64,000 nt of DNA from UBA6244 sp963676875 (GTDB taxonomy: Bacteria > Bacteroidota > Bacteroidia > Bacteroidales > F082): assembly GCA_963676875.1 (NCBI GenBank), contig OY781436.1, positions 4,340,001-4,404,000 on the forward strand, in the 5' to 3' direction. Below, in pieces: positions 1 through 10,100 of the stretch. The notes below the pieces were generated by a model that saw only the letters and a program-made list of their open reading frames with translations, did not search any database and had not been told where the DNA came from. Both the position numbers and the translations under genes were made by a program. Within the stretch, counting starts at the first letter, position 1; every line of letters begins with the position of its first letter.

Positions 1-234
1 CAATTTTTTTCTACCAAAACGGTCGCTGAGCCCGCCGGCAAATATCATGGCGAGGGTAGCTGTAAGCGTTAACGAACTTACGGCCCAACCCAGCTCAATT
101 TTGGTGAGCCCAAATTCAGGCTCGATAAATTTCACCACTCCTGAAATTACGGAAGCATCAAACCCCATGAGGAAGCCACCCAAGGCTACAATCAGAGAGA
201 TGAGTACCACATATCCACCACGTTGGTTGCTCAT
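1..234 (-). CDS. MFS sugar porter, N-terminal part only
   Basis: Only the first 78 codons lie in the window; the gene continues past the left edge. The translation opens with a hydrophobic helix ending in GFDASVISG, a second helix follows, and the loop DRFGRKK comes next. This is the signature of the sugar porter branch of the major facilitator superfamily, inner-membrane transporters that import mono- or disaccharides by proton symport. The ATG is four bases downstream of the GH16 stop codon, so it is the last gene seen in the glucan-utilisation operon. It probably imports glucose or a short glucan released in the periplasm. The substrate is inferred from context. Confidence 0.85.
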   Translation of the reverse strand, partial: MSNQRGGYVVLISLIVALGGFLMGFDASVISGVVKFIEPEFGLTKIELGWAVSSLTLTATLAMIFAGGLSDRFGRKKL

Positions 235-238
235 GATA

Positions 239-1063
239 TTATTTTTTTTGATAAACCCTTACAAAATCCACTTCCATGGTTTGGGGGAAAGCTGTGGTAT
301 CAATTCCGTTCAAACTGCCCCAGGCACCGCCTACGGCCACATTCAATATGAGATAAAATGGCTTGTTATAAGGCCATTTGGTTTCACCCAACCCCTCGTT
401 TTGATATTTAAAATACAGGCTGTCGTCCACATAAGCTGTGAGCAATTCGGGTGTCCATTCCAGGGTGTATGTGCGAAATTTGGTGTCCACATCAGGCACA
501 AAGATGGTAGCTGTTTGCTGGGTTTGCTTCTGCCATTGGTAGTCCTTTGAATGGGCAGATGCATGGATGATTCCAGTTTCGTGACCTACATGTTCCATGA
601 TATCGATTTCGCCGATATCAGGCCAGTTGCCATCTTTAAATGTCCAACCACCGGGCATCATCCATATGGCCGACCATGTGCCTCTTCCATCGGGTAATTT
701 GGCACGGGTTTCAATGCGGCCGTACTGCCAGTCAGCAGCGGTCATCAATCGCGCTGAGGTATAGTCCTTACCCTCAAAGCTTTCCTTTTTAGCAGTGATT
801 TTAAGGATTCCGTTTTCCACCCATGCATTGCTGCTATCGGCTTCCGTATAATATTGGGCTTCATTATTTCCCCAGCCGGCGGCATTTCCTTCAGTATCGA
901 ATTGCCATTTGGTGCTGTCGGGAAGTCCGGTATAGTCGAACTCGTCTTGCCAGACCAGTTGATAATTCAGGTCATCGGGGTCACCCGAATCTTGTTGACG
1001 GATGTTCTTACAACCGAACAGCCCAAGCATGGTAATCCCTGCCAATAGAATTTTCAGCTTCAT
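239..1063 (-). CDS. GH16 beta-glucanase lipoprotein (laminarinase-like)
   Basis: A 274-residue lipoprotein. The signal peptide ends in LFGC with Cys18 as the lipid anchor, so an outer-membrane or surface location is likely. The rest is a single GH16 beta-jelly-roll. The catalytic signature EIDIME spans residues 152-157, with Glu152 as expected nucleophile and Glu157 as acid/base. The inserted Met (E-x-D-x-x-E) is typical of the laminarinase, lichenase and agarase-type branches that have a beta-bulge. The predicted reaction is endo-hydrolysis of beta-1,3 (or mixed-linkage) glucan. It sits eight bases after another GH16 gene in the same operon. Family assignment is firm; laminarin as substrate is inferred from the family and from the PKD-containing neighbours. 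Confidence 0.93.
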   Translation of the reverse strand: MKLKILLAGITMLGLFGCKNIRQQDSGDPDDLNYQLVWQDEFDYTGLPDSTKWQFDTEGNAAGWGNNEAQYYTEADSSNAWVENGILKITAKKESFEGKDYTSARLMTAADWQYGRIETRAKLPDGRGTWSAIWMMPGGWTFKDGNWPDIGEIDIMEHVGHETGIIHASAHSKDYQWQKQTQQTATIFVPDVDTKFRTYTLEWTPELLTAYVDDSLYFKYQNEGLGETKWPYNKPFYLILNVAVGGAWGSLNGIDTTAFPQTMEVDFVRVYQKK

Positions 1064-1070
1064 GTCGAAA

Positions 1071-2405
1071 TTATTTTACTTCCTGATATACACGCACATA
1101 ATCCACTTCCAAGGTTTGTGGAAAAATAGAATTGTCAACACCCTCAATTCCACCCCATGTGCCACCAACAGCAATGTTGAGGATAAAGAAGGCAGGATTG
1201 TCGAAGGGCCAGTTTTCGGCAGTTTTCACCGCGGGGGCATAGGTATGTACCACATTGTCGATGTCATCCACATAGAAGACCAGCTTTTCCTCTGTCCACA
1301 ACACACCATATATGTGAAACTCCTCTTCACAGGTAGGCAGACTCATGGAGCTTCCGCTTCCATTTGCTCCACTACCGGCAGTGGTGTGAACGGTAGAATG
1401 GACAATATCGGGCTGGTAACCCACATATTCCATGATATCCATTTCGCCACAAGCAGGCCAGCCCACATTGCTGATACTACTGCCCAGCATCCAGATGGCA
1501 GGCCAAATACCGCGACCGGAGGGTAATTTGGCACGAATTTCCATTTTTCCGTACTGAAATTCCTGTTTGCCCAGGGTCACCATTCGGCTCGAAGTATAGG
1601 ATCCTACAGTTGTGTTGTCGTTGATTTTTTTGGCGGTGATAATCAAATTCCCGTCCACCACTTCGGCATTGTTGCCATTGGTGTAGTTTTGAAGTTCCTG
1701 ATTGCCCCATCCGGAGTCTCCGGTTTCGAAGGTCCAGTTGTTTGTGTTTACTGATGATCCATCAAATTCATCCGACCAAACCAAGGTTAGGTTAGGGATA
1801 TAGTTAGGATCGTCTTGAAGAATATTTACAAATTTACTTTGGGAGAAACTATCAGTACCGATGTTGACCACCAATTCAATTTCGTAATTCCCTTCAAACG
1901 GGAAATAGGCCGTATATTCCATTTCATCGTTGATTATCTCTGTGCGATAATGCCAGCTGAAAGAGTCGTATTGACCTGTTGAAGTGTTGATAAGCGTAAC
2001 ATAATTGGGGTTATTCTGATCTATTTCAGCAGTAAATGACAACTGAATTTCGGTAGTGGCAATGGTAATGGTTTTACTTACTGAAGTACTGCCTCCATTG
2101 TAGTCGGTCAGACGTAACGAAACATCGTAATCTCCGGCCACGGGATAATAAACACTGAAAGTTTCTTTTTTATTGGTGGTGGTATCACTGTTACCATTCC
2201 CGAAGTTCCAAATCATGGAATAGTATTCACCCTCGGAGGCATTTACGTATTCCACTGTGTTGTCGTTTTTAAAGGAATAGGTAAAATCCGCTGTAAACGA
2301 CGGATCATTGTTTTTGTCGCAACCCCCAAAAAGAGCCAGGACGGCCACGGTGGCTGTGATGGTTGTTAGCTTCACACGAAGTGAAATATTTTTTAAAAAA
2401 TTCAT
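1071..2405 (-). CDS. PKD-PKD-GH16 beta-glucanase lipoprotein
   Basis: A 444-residue lipoprotein, with Cys29 after FGG as the lipid-anchor site. Residues about 35-116 and 118-196 are PKD-like beta-sandwiches; the first carries a WNFGNG variant of the usual WDFGDG. The GH16 domain fills about 205-444, with catalytic signature EMDIME at 321-326 (Glu321 nucleophile, Glu326 acid/base). The PKD domains probably hold the enzyme off the membrane or help bind glucan. It is a paralogue of the 274-residue GH16 downstream; keeping one enzyme with and one without spacer domains suggests different positions or chain-length preferences, which is inference. Confidence 0.93.
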   Translation of the reverse strand: MNFLKNISLRVKLTTITATVAVLALFGGCDKNNDPSFTADFTYSFKNDNTVEYVNASEGEYYSMIWNFGNGNSDTTTNKKETFSVYYPVAGDYDVSLRLTDYNGGSTSVSKTITIATTEIQLSFTAEIDQNNPNYVTLINTSTGQYDSFSWHYRTEIINDEMEYTAYFPFEGNYEIELVVNIGTDSFSQSKFVNILQDDPNYIPNLTLVWSDEFDGSSVNTNNWTFETGDSGWGNQELQNYTNGNNAEVVDGNLIITAKKINDNTTVGSYTSSRMVTLGKQEFQYGKMEIRAKLPSGRGIWPAIWMLGSSISNVGWPACGEMDIMEYVGYQPDIVHSTVHTTAGSGANGSGSSMSLPTCEEEFHIYGVLWTEEKLVFYVDDIDNVVHTYAPAVKTAENWPFDNPAFFILNIAVGGTWGGIEGVDNSIFPQTLEVDYVRVYQEVK

Positions 2406-2579
2406 TTTCTTTGAGTTAGGGTTGTCGAACTTATTATTATTTTATATTCTAAAACAAACTTATTCTAGGGTTTTGATTTAGGTCTCCAACAGACGCTGCA
2501 ACAAGGGTGCTTAATCCCTTGCTACAACGACTGTCTTCATCGACCAACCAATTCACAAACCAAATTTGTCTTTTAATAA

Positions 2580-3515
2580 CTACTGAATGGGTTTAACATT
2601 GGTAAAGATGTGGTACCATGCAAACATAGGTTCGTTGGCTTGTACCATTCTTACTCTGAGGATATTTTCTGTTACCTCAATGATTTCGTATTGACTTGAT
2701 CCCGCGTAGAATCCCATGAAACCACCATTGGAGAACGTCATGGTAGTACCACGATATTGACCAGCAACGGTAGCAATAGAATTTGAAGGACTAAATGTCA
2801 CGGTTTTTACGCCGGCGATATCGAAAGGATAACTTCCTTCGTCTCCCAGCCCAAGCTCGGCAGAATAAAGTCCTTGAATAAAGGCTTCACCCGTGGGATT
2901 AATTTGCTCAAAGGTTACCTTCCCTGATTCGTTGGAGAACACCAATTCGCATTCATACAACGACGACTCAGATTTCTCCCATGGAGCAGCCGCATACCAT
3001 GCATCGTAGGTTTCGCTTCCATTTTCATAAACCTGATCGTTGGGTCCCAAACCGAGGTGCCCCAGCTGGTCGGCTGCCCAATACCAAGTTTTGGTGCTTC
3101 CGCCCGTGAGGAAAAGCTCAGCTTCCGGATCTTCAAACTCAGACAAAACGGTAATTTGAGTCGTTATACTGGTAGAAATCCCACCTGTTCCAATGGCAAA
3201 CACCGACACGTTGTAGGTATTTACACCTGAAGTTGAAAAACGATGCAGTGATTTACCACTTGAAGTAATGGTATCGTCTCCATTGTCATCAAAATGAAAC
3301 CGGTAAGTGATTTCGTTATCAGCAGTAGCAGTAAAATTAACCATTCCACTACCATCTCCATAAGGGTTGGCATCGTCGGCACCCACGATCTGATAGGTCA
3401 GATTTACATTTGTAGGAGCCACAAGATCGCCCATTTCAAATTGGTCTTCCTGGCAACTGTTCAAGGTGAAGAGTAGCCCGACCAGAATAGGTAATATGTA
3501 TTTAATCTTTTTCAT
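2580..3515 (-). CDS. PKD-containing surface glycan-binding lipoprotein
   Basis: A 311-residue lipoprotein (signal peptide ending LNSC). Residues about 30-125 form a PKD-like beta-sandwich (FHFDDNGDD in place of WDFGDG). Residues about 135-311 form a second domain with no catalytic motif I can identify. That domain starts TKTWYWAADQLGHLGLGP, which resembles the start of the duplicated C-terminal domain of the 691-residue neighbour (TWKIAPEAGSLGVGP), so the two proteins probably share a divergent carbohydrate-binding module. Its place directly after that neighbour fits a SusE/SusF-like surface glycan-binding role. Binding is inferred from position and architecture. A 174-base gap separates it from the next gene and holds one weak hairpin (2502-2521). 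Confidence 0.75.
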   Translation of the reverse strand: MKKIKYILPILVGLLFTLNSCQEDQFEMGDLVAPTNVNLTYQIVGADDANPYGDGSGMVNFTATADNEITYRFHFDDNGDDTITSSGKSLHRFSTSGVNTYNVSVFAIGTGGISTSITTQITVLSEFEDPEAELFLTGGSTKTWYWAADQLGHLGLGPNDQVYENGSETYDAWYAAAPWEKSESSLYECELVFSNESGKVTFEQINPTGEAFIQGLYSAELGLGDEGSYPFDIAGVKTVTFSPSNSIATVAGQYRGTTMTFSNGGFMGFYAGSSQYEIIEVTENILRVRMVQANEPMFAWYHIFTNVKPIQ

Positions 3516-3529
3516 GTTTTTACTTTTTT

Positions 3530-5605
3530 CTAGTTTTTAACGAGGATAAATCTCCACCAACCACCGCCGATATTGATATCCAGGGTCATTCTGGTATTTT
3601 CTTCGGTAAGGGTAATGTCGTAGGTAATGGATTCGGGAGCATCGGCAGGAGTGGTTAATTCGCCTCCGTTATATGCCTTGGGAATGCCCAGGTATGCCCC
3701 TAACCCATTGATGGTAACGGTACCTGCGGCTTCATCATAAACAAATGTGGCAGCATTGGAACCATCGTGGGGAGCAACAGGTGCGCCACAAGCGTCACCG
3801 CCACCTTGCCATCCTTCAACCCATGTTTCGGCACCCAATACGTTACTGAATGAGCCGTCGGATCCGAATACATATTCGTCATCATAGAAACAAGCTCTGG
3901 CAGCTACTCCGGCATCATCGATGGCCCACCAGGAAATGTCGCCCAATTCAGGGCCAACACCCATAGATCCGGCTTCGGGAGCCATGCTCCAACTACCATC
4001 AAGTGGTGAACTTACCACAGTTCCTTCTTTCACCATGATGAATCTCCACCATCCACCGCCTACATTAATATCTACGGTCATGCGAGTATCGTCATCAGAT
4101 AGGGTGATGTCGTAAGTGATGGATTCGGGAGCATCGGCAGGAGTGGTTAATTCTCCTCCGTTATATGCCTTGGGAATTCCCAGATAGGAACCTACACCAT
4201 TAAGGGTGATTTGATTGGCTCCGGCATCGTAAACATAGGTGGCAGGATTAGAACCATCGTGAGGTGCAACGGGAGTTCCACAAGCATCGGAACCGCCTTG
4301 CCAGCCTTCAACCCAGGTTTCGGCACCCAATACGTTCATAAACGAACCATCTGCACCAAATACATATTCATCGTCATAGAAACAAGCTCTTGCCTCCACT
4401 CCGGCAGCATCGATAGCCCACCAGGAAATATCGCCTAACTCGGGTCCTACACCCAACGATCCGGCTTCAGGAGCAATTTTCCAGGTGCCTACAATACCAG
4501 TAGAAGGTGCTGACGTAGCCTGACGAATATCGTCGAAATAGTATATGGCATCGTCGCCTGGATTGTCGAAATCGAAGAATATCACCACTTTTTGATAGCT
4601 TTGAGTAAAGTCAATACCCGAAAAATCAAAGGTCAACTCCTCCCAGGCATTGGATGTGGTAGTCACGGCATCGATTTCTGCATTGATGTCCGCATTGTCA
4701 AGATTCTCAATTTTCAGTTTAACGATGGCATCCGTCTTCGGCGACCAAACCTTCACTTTGAATAGTTTCTTGGCACTGAAATCAATGGGTGATTGGAGCG
4801 TAAGAAGTGTACCAGCCCATGTTTCCGCATCGGCGGGTTTAACAAATTGAGCCACACGATCACTACTATTGATGCCTGATGGATCAGGATTGTCGATGAC
4901 AGAAGCTACGGCACCACCAAAATCGGAGAAGGCGTAGTTTACAGTAAACGATTCAAAATCAATGGGCAACGTTACCGGATCGGAGGCCGATGAAATGGTG
5001 ATGGTTTCGCTGTATTCAGCAGTTGATGCACCACCGTTTTTGGCAATTACACGTACCACATAATCACCTGCTTCGGCATAAGTGTGCAAAGCAGCCTCTC
5101 CGGGAAGCACATGAGCAGGCTCCTCCCCTGCGTCTTCACCAAAATAAATATCCATGATGGTGGCATAGTCGGCAGTGGCCGAAACGGAAATGGTTTTTGG
5201 ATTGGTAGCGTCCGGCACAATGCTTACCACCAGATTTTCAGGAGGAATAAAGGTTACAGTGATTTCTTTCTCAATTTTAGAGGTAAGGCCTGTAATACCC
5301 GATGCGGTTATACCAACTGTGTAAACACCTTCGGCATATGCGTGGGTTATTTCTTCGGTAAGTCCGTAAACGGTAGCTTTTTCGTCAACCACATCACCAA
5401 AGGTGATATAATATTCCGTAACTCCCTCGGCAGCAGGAATAATGGTGACCATTCCGGTCGTATCTTGTGTGATATCAAAAATAGCACTTACATTTGTTGG
5501 AGCAGTTACATTATCCAATACTTTCAGATTATCGATATCCTTCTTGCAAGAACCTGCAACCATCAGAACAAGGATAAAAACTGCTAAATTTTTCAATAGT
5601 TTCAT
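3530..5605 (-). CDS. Multidomain surface glycan-binding lipoprotein with duplicated C-terminal module
   Basis: A 691-residue lipoprotein (Cys20 after VAGS). Residues about 33-118 and 122-206 are PKD-like sandwiches. Residues about 212-365 form a carbohydrate-binding-module-like jelly roll (LPIDFESF start, YYFDDI end). Residues about 373-527 and 537-691 are two nearly identical copies of one domain, 164 residues apart, rich in Trp and acidic residues, each ending GGGWWRF. No hydrolase signature is visible. It lies directly after susD, the usual position of a SusE/SusF-like surface glycan-binding protein, and probably hands glucan to the SusC/SusD pore. The repeated domain could bind the ligand twice for avidity, which is inference. 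Confidence 0.8.
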   Translation of the reverse strand: MKLLKNLAVFILVLMVAGSCKKDIDNLKVLDNVTAPTNVSAIFDITQDTTGMVTIIPAAEGVTEYYITFGDVVDEKATVYGLTEEITHAYAEGVYTVGITASGITGLTSKIEKEITVTFIPPENLVVSIVPDATNPKTISVSATADYATIMDIYFGEDAGEEPAHVLPGEAALHTYAEAGDYVVRVIAKNGGASTAEYSETITISSASDPVTLPIDFESFTVNYAFSDFGGAVASVIDNPDPSGINSSDRVAQFVKPADAETWAGTLLTLQSPIDFSAKKLFKVKVWSPKTDAIVKLKIENLDNADINAEIDAVTTTSNAWEELTFDFSGIDFTQSYQKVVIFFDFDNPGDDAIYYFDDIRQATSAPSTGIVGTWKIAPEAGSLGVGPELGDISWWAIDAAGVEARACFYDDEYVFGADGSFMNVLGAETWVEGWQGGSDACGTPVAPHDGSNPATYVYDAGANQITLNGVGSYLGIPKAYNGGELTTPADAPESITYDITLSDDDTRMTVDINVGGGWWRFIMVKEGTVVSSPLDGSWSMAPEAGSMGVGPELGDISWWAIDDAGVAARACFYDDEYVFGSDGSFSNVLGAETWVEGWQGGGDACGAPVAPHDGSNAATFVYDEAAGTVTINGLGAYLGIPKAYNGGELTTPADAPESITYDITLTEENTRMTLDINIGGGWWRFILVKN
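3533..3997 (-). repeat. Intragenic duplication, copy 2
   Basis: Codes for residues about 537-691 and ends the protein. It is offset from copy 1 by 492 bases (164 codons) with no net indel. Differences are scattered substitutions such as SDACGTP versus GDACGAP. Confidence 0.9.
4025..4489 (-). repeat. Intragenic duplication, copy 1
   Basis: Codes for residues about 373-527 of the 691-residue lipoprotein. It matches the second copy at both protein and DNA level, including long shared stretches around the PKAYNGGELTTPADAPESI segment. The DNA similarity points to a fairly recent tandem duplication or continuing gene conversion. Confidence 0.9.
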
Positions 5606-5621
5606 CTTTTAAAGTTTTGGA

Positions 5622-7106
5622 TTAATAATTGGGATTTTGACTCCAGTTGCCATTTGAAAATTCAATTTCTTCAATGGGTACAGGGAACACCTCATTTTTT
5701 CCTACCACAAATCCATCAATTTGTCCGGCAGCTCTTCCAGTTCTCACCAAATCGAAGAAGTGAATTCCTTCACCCATCAGTTCCACACGGCGCTCGTGAT
5801 AGATGGCATCGGTTAGAGCGGCTCCGTTGAAAGTGATATCGTGGTTGTTGTCACCAAAGGCACGACGGCGCACCATGTTGAGGTATTCCTGCGCTTTGGC
5901 ATCAGAAATTCCGCCTCTGTTATTGGCCTCAGCAGCCATCAACAATACATCTGCATAGCGAATAGCTCTGTAGTTGTTGGGGTTGGTTAGGTTGAGGTCG
6001 TTTTGTGCATTTTCGCTGCGTGTGCGGGGTAAATATTTTCTATTGAAATATCCGGTGTGTTCGTTGCCTGTGGTATATTCAGCTCCAGTGGAATCGGCCC
6101 AGGCAACGATATCTAAAATAGTAACTCCTTTACGCAAATCACCGGGTTCAAACTGGTCAACAGCCTCTTGTACAGGCACGTTGAAACTAAATCCGGACGA
6201 AAAATAGGGTCCTACATATCCACGTACACCACTAAATCCAACAGCCACATTACCTTCGCTGCATTGCAAACAGCCAAATCCGGCACCTTCGGCATCGGTG
6301 TATTGAACTTCAAATACCGATTCGGGGCCATTTTCACCTTCTTCTTCAAAAATTGAATTGTAATTATCAACCAATGAATATGGACCTTGTGTAATTACCC
6401 GTTCGAGTACTTCAGCTGATTCGGCAAATTTGTCTTGATACAAATAAACTTTTCCAAGCAAGGCTTGAGCGGCACCTTTGGTGGCACGGCCCAGTTCGCT
6501 TTGAGAAACAGGAAGTACACTTTCGGCATACATCAAGTCTTCTTCTATCAGGGCATAAACTTCCGAAACGGGATATCTTGGAATGGTTGTTTCGTCGCCC
6601 AATTTAAAGCGTGCATCCACTTTAAATGGAATGGGACCAAACCATTTTACCAATTCGAAATTGTAGTAGGCTCTTAAAAAGCGTACTTCACCAATCATGG
6701 ATTCTCTGCCTTCAAAGTCTATTTTATCTTTGAATTCCATGAAATAGTTGGCACGTTGTACACCGGCAAACATCCAATCCCAAATATCTTTGAGGTTGCT
6801 GTTGGTGGGTGTTTGAATCATGTCGTCCACTTGTTGCCAGCCGATTACATCTGTTGGGCTTTCACCGCCACAAAGGGTATTGTTGGAGGCTATTTCACCC
6901 AGGATGGCGTTGGCATAGGTAGTCTGCAGCAAATCGTAGGTGGCTACCAAAGCATAGTAGTAGTCGTCCGGCGAGTTGAAGTAGTTTTCGGAGTTGATGG
7001 AATACTCAGGAGTAACCTCTACATACTTATCGCTACATGAGAAGACGATGAGCGATAAGGCCAGCAACCCTGAGAAAATTATTTTATTGATACTGTATTT
7101 TTTCAT
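5622..7106 (-). CDS. susD: SusD/RagB-family nutrient-binding lipoprotein
   Basis: A 494-residue lipoprotein (Cys24 after VFS), the usual size of SusD. It has the family's N-terminal segment after the anchor (ENYFNSPDDYYYALVATYD), TPR-like helices through the middle, and the typical ending with RRVELMGEGIHFFDLVRTG near residue 450 and PVPIEEIEFSNGNWSQNPNY at the C-terminus. SusD proteins are the lid that binds glycan over the SusC pore at the cell surface. The gene follows susC after 10 bases, the standard pairing. The symbol marks the family; the ligand is inferred from the neighbouring GH16 enzymes. Confidence 0.96.
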   Translation of the reverse strand: MKKYSINKIIFSGLLALSLIVFSCSDKYVEVTPEYSINSENYFNSPDDYYYALVATYDLLQTTYANAILGEIASNNTLCGGESPTDVIGWQQVDDMIQTPTNSNLKDIWDWMFAGVQRANYFMEFKDKIDFEGRESMIGEVRFLRAYYNFELVKWFGPIPFKVDARFKLGDETTIPRYPVSEVYALIEEDLMYAESVLPVSQSELGRATKGAAQALLGKVYLYQDKFAESAEVLERVITQGPYSLVDNYNSIFEEEGENGPESVFEVQYTDAEGAGFGCLQCSEGNVAVGFSGVRGYVGPYFSSGFSFNVPVQEAVDQFEPGDLRKGVTILDIVAWADSTGAEYTTGNEHTGYFNRKYLPRTRSENAQNDLNLTNPNNYRAIRYADVLLMAAEANNRGGISDAKAQEYLNMVRRRAFGDNNHDITFNGAALTDAIYHERRVELMGEGIHFFDLVRTGRAAGQIDGFVVGKNEVFPVPIEEIEFSNGNWSQNPNY

Positions 7107-7116
7107 TGTTCAAGTA

Positions 7117-10100
7117 TTAAATGTTGATGTTAAATCCAAACCAATAGGTCCGTGAGGCAGGGTAAAATCCGGAGTCGAAGCCTCCGCCAATGGGATTTCC
7201 ACTGCTGGCAGCAGGATCAAAACCTGTGTATTTGGTGAGGGTAAACAAATTATTTATCGCTACGAAGAACCTGATATTCTTAATCTTCACTTTCTGGGTA
7301 ATATTTTCAGGAATTTTGTATCCAAGCGAAATGCGTTGAAGTCTGAGGTAAGAACCATCCTCTACAAAATATTCAGAGAAAATATTATTGGCTGTAGCTG
7401 CTGTGGTTACGCGCGGCACGGTATTGCTTGTACCGGGTCCTGTCCAGCGATCGAGGGTTGAGCTAAGTCGATTTACATTGGGTTGTGCCCTTTCGTAATT
7501 TCTCACGATGTCGTTTCCGATGCTGGCAAAAGCGTAGGCTACAAAATCAAAGTTTTTGTAGTTCATCGAGAAATTCAAACCCATAATGAAATCTGGAATG
7601 GGATCGCCAATATAGGTGCGGTCGTCGGAATTTAATACACCATCTCCGTTTACATCCACAAAACGAATATCACCGGGTGAAGCCGGAGCGCCCAAAGCTG
7701 TTTGTGATGGATGGGCATCTACTTCTTCCTGTGTTTGGAACAAACCATCGGTTTTGTATCCGTAGAAATAACCAATGGGCTGTCCTACTTCCATGCGCGC
7801 CGGCATGGGCTGACCTACGCCAAAACTACCACCTTCAACAACGCCGGTACCGTTATTTACTTCAAGTACTTCATTTTTAAGGGCAGTAAAATTGTAGTTT
7901 AACCTAAAAGTTAAATCACGGGTGATATTTCCTCGATAAGCAATGGCAAACTCTACCCCGCTGTTGCGCACGGTACCTGCATTTACTGTTGGACCGCTTG
8001 CTCCAGGAGCTGAAGTGCCTAAAATTCCGGAAACGGGCACATCTGAAATCAACAAGTCGTTGGTGGTTTTAACAAAGTAGTCAGATGTTATCTCAATTTT
8101 GTTTTCTAAGAATGACAAATCGAAACCGGCATCAAATTGCTCTGATTGCTCCCATTTGATTTTGGGGTTAGGTGTTTTGCCAACGGCTACACCATTAACC
8201 AGATTGCCATTTAAAACATAGGTACCTTCGCCATTCAACAAGGAGATATAGCCATAATCACCGATTTTATCTGAACCAAGGAAACCATAACTCATTCTCA
8301 CTTTAATCAGGTCAATTTTTGCGTAAGGTTTCATGAAATTTTCATCAGAAATAATCCAACCTAATGTTGCGGACGGGAAATAGGCCACTGCGTTGTCAGG
8401 GCCAAATTTGGTAGACGCATCACGACGAAGCATGGCAGAAACCAAGTAGCGACCTTTGTAATCGTACTGAGCACGGGCGAAATACGACAACCTGCGTTGA
8501 TCATAATTCCAACTTCCGGTGGCTTTGGAGGTGTTTAACCCGTTAGCCAAAGAAATGTCGGCGTATTCCCAGGAGTTGTTGGGAATATCAAAACCGGTAG
8601 CGTTGAGATTACTTCCCCAGGTTTTATATACGGTAGTACCAAAAGTTCCGGTTACATGATGCGCATCCCTGAAAGTATTGTCATAATTAAGGAATGCATC
8701 AAAAGTGTAGTCATTGAAATTTTCTTTGCTTTGGTATACGCTGCTACGTGTTACGTCAAACACCTTTCCACCATAATCAACAATCTTGGAAAATGACTTG
8801 TAGTTGGCATAAGCAGAGTTGAACCCCATACGGGCGGTTGCGGTAAAGTGACTTGCGAAACTGGCAGTGAGACCAAAGTTACCATTCAACTTATTCATTC
8901 CATAGGAGTTGTATGTATTGGCTATTTGCTGCATGGGATTAATAATTTCAATACCCAGGTTGGCAGGAGCCAAAAAATAGTCGCCATTTTCCTGATAAAC
9001 AGGCACTGTAGACGGCATATTGATGGCATTGAAAAGTACCGAACCCAATCCAAAATCGTTGAATGAGGTACGGTTTACATGGGAATATATCAAGGTAGAA
9101 TTGAACTTGAGCCATTTGCTTAAGTCAACACCCATGCCCAGGCGGGCTGTGGTACGGTCGTATTCGGCTTTATCATCACCAATGATACCTTGCTGACGAA
9201 GATCGGAACCACTAATGGAGTAATTCATTCCCTCTGAACCACCTGAGACACTGAAATTATTGTCGAAAATGGGGTTTTTTGAGAAAAGTGCATCCTGCCA
9301 GTTGGTTCCTTTTCCCAAACCTGAAATATCGGGAAAAGGCAAATCCTGACCGTTGGCCGCATAGCTCTCATTTAATATGGTAGCATATTCTGTGGCATTA
9401 AGTACAGGCAATTTTCGGGTAGTTTCCTGCATTCCCGAAGAGCTGTTTACCGAAACTGTAGTTGCTGTGTTTCTTTTACCTGACTTGGTTGTAACCAAAA
9501 TGATACCGTTGGCACCCACAGTTCCGTAGATGGCTGCCTGTGCATCCTTAAGCACGGTGATACTTTCGATATCGTTGGGACTCAAGGTATTCAAATCACC
9601 CTGATATCCATCGATGATAACAACGGGAGCCGCATCACCGTTGGTTGAAATACCTCTGATGCGGATGTTGAGGCCTGCCCCGGGAGAGCCCGATTGTTCG
9701 GTTACATTAACCCCCGAAACCGTTCCTTGCAGGGCTTGTTCAACTTTTGTAGGATTAAGTCTGGTGATGGTTTTTGAATCAACCACCGATACAGCACCTG
9801 TTACGTCTTTCTTTTTAACAGTACCGTAACCAATCACCACTACTTCATTGAGTAGTGATATATCCGGATCCAAAGTAACATCCAAGACGGATTGGCCATC
9901 CTGCAAAGTTAATTCCTGTGTTTTCATTCCTACATAGGAGAAAACCATCACCGATTGAGCAGGTACGTTATCAAGAACGTACACTCCGTCGATATCGGTG
10001 GTTGTGCCGTTGGTGGTTCCTTTTATCCATACAGTAACGCCCGGAATGGGGAACTGATCTTCGGATGAAATGACAACACCCCGTACGGAAGTTCCCTGGG

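Noticed and set aside
47..550. 167-codon plus-strand frame at the left edge
   Set aside because: Antisense to the MFS porter start and the GH16 gene, both with clear family motifs.
2502..2521. Hairpin CAAGGG/CCCTTG as terminator between two PUL genes
   Set aside because: Six-base stem without a T-run in either direction; too weak to call.
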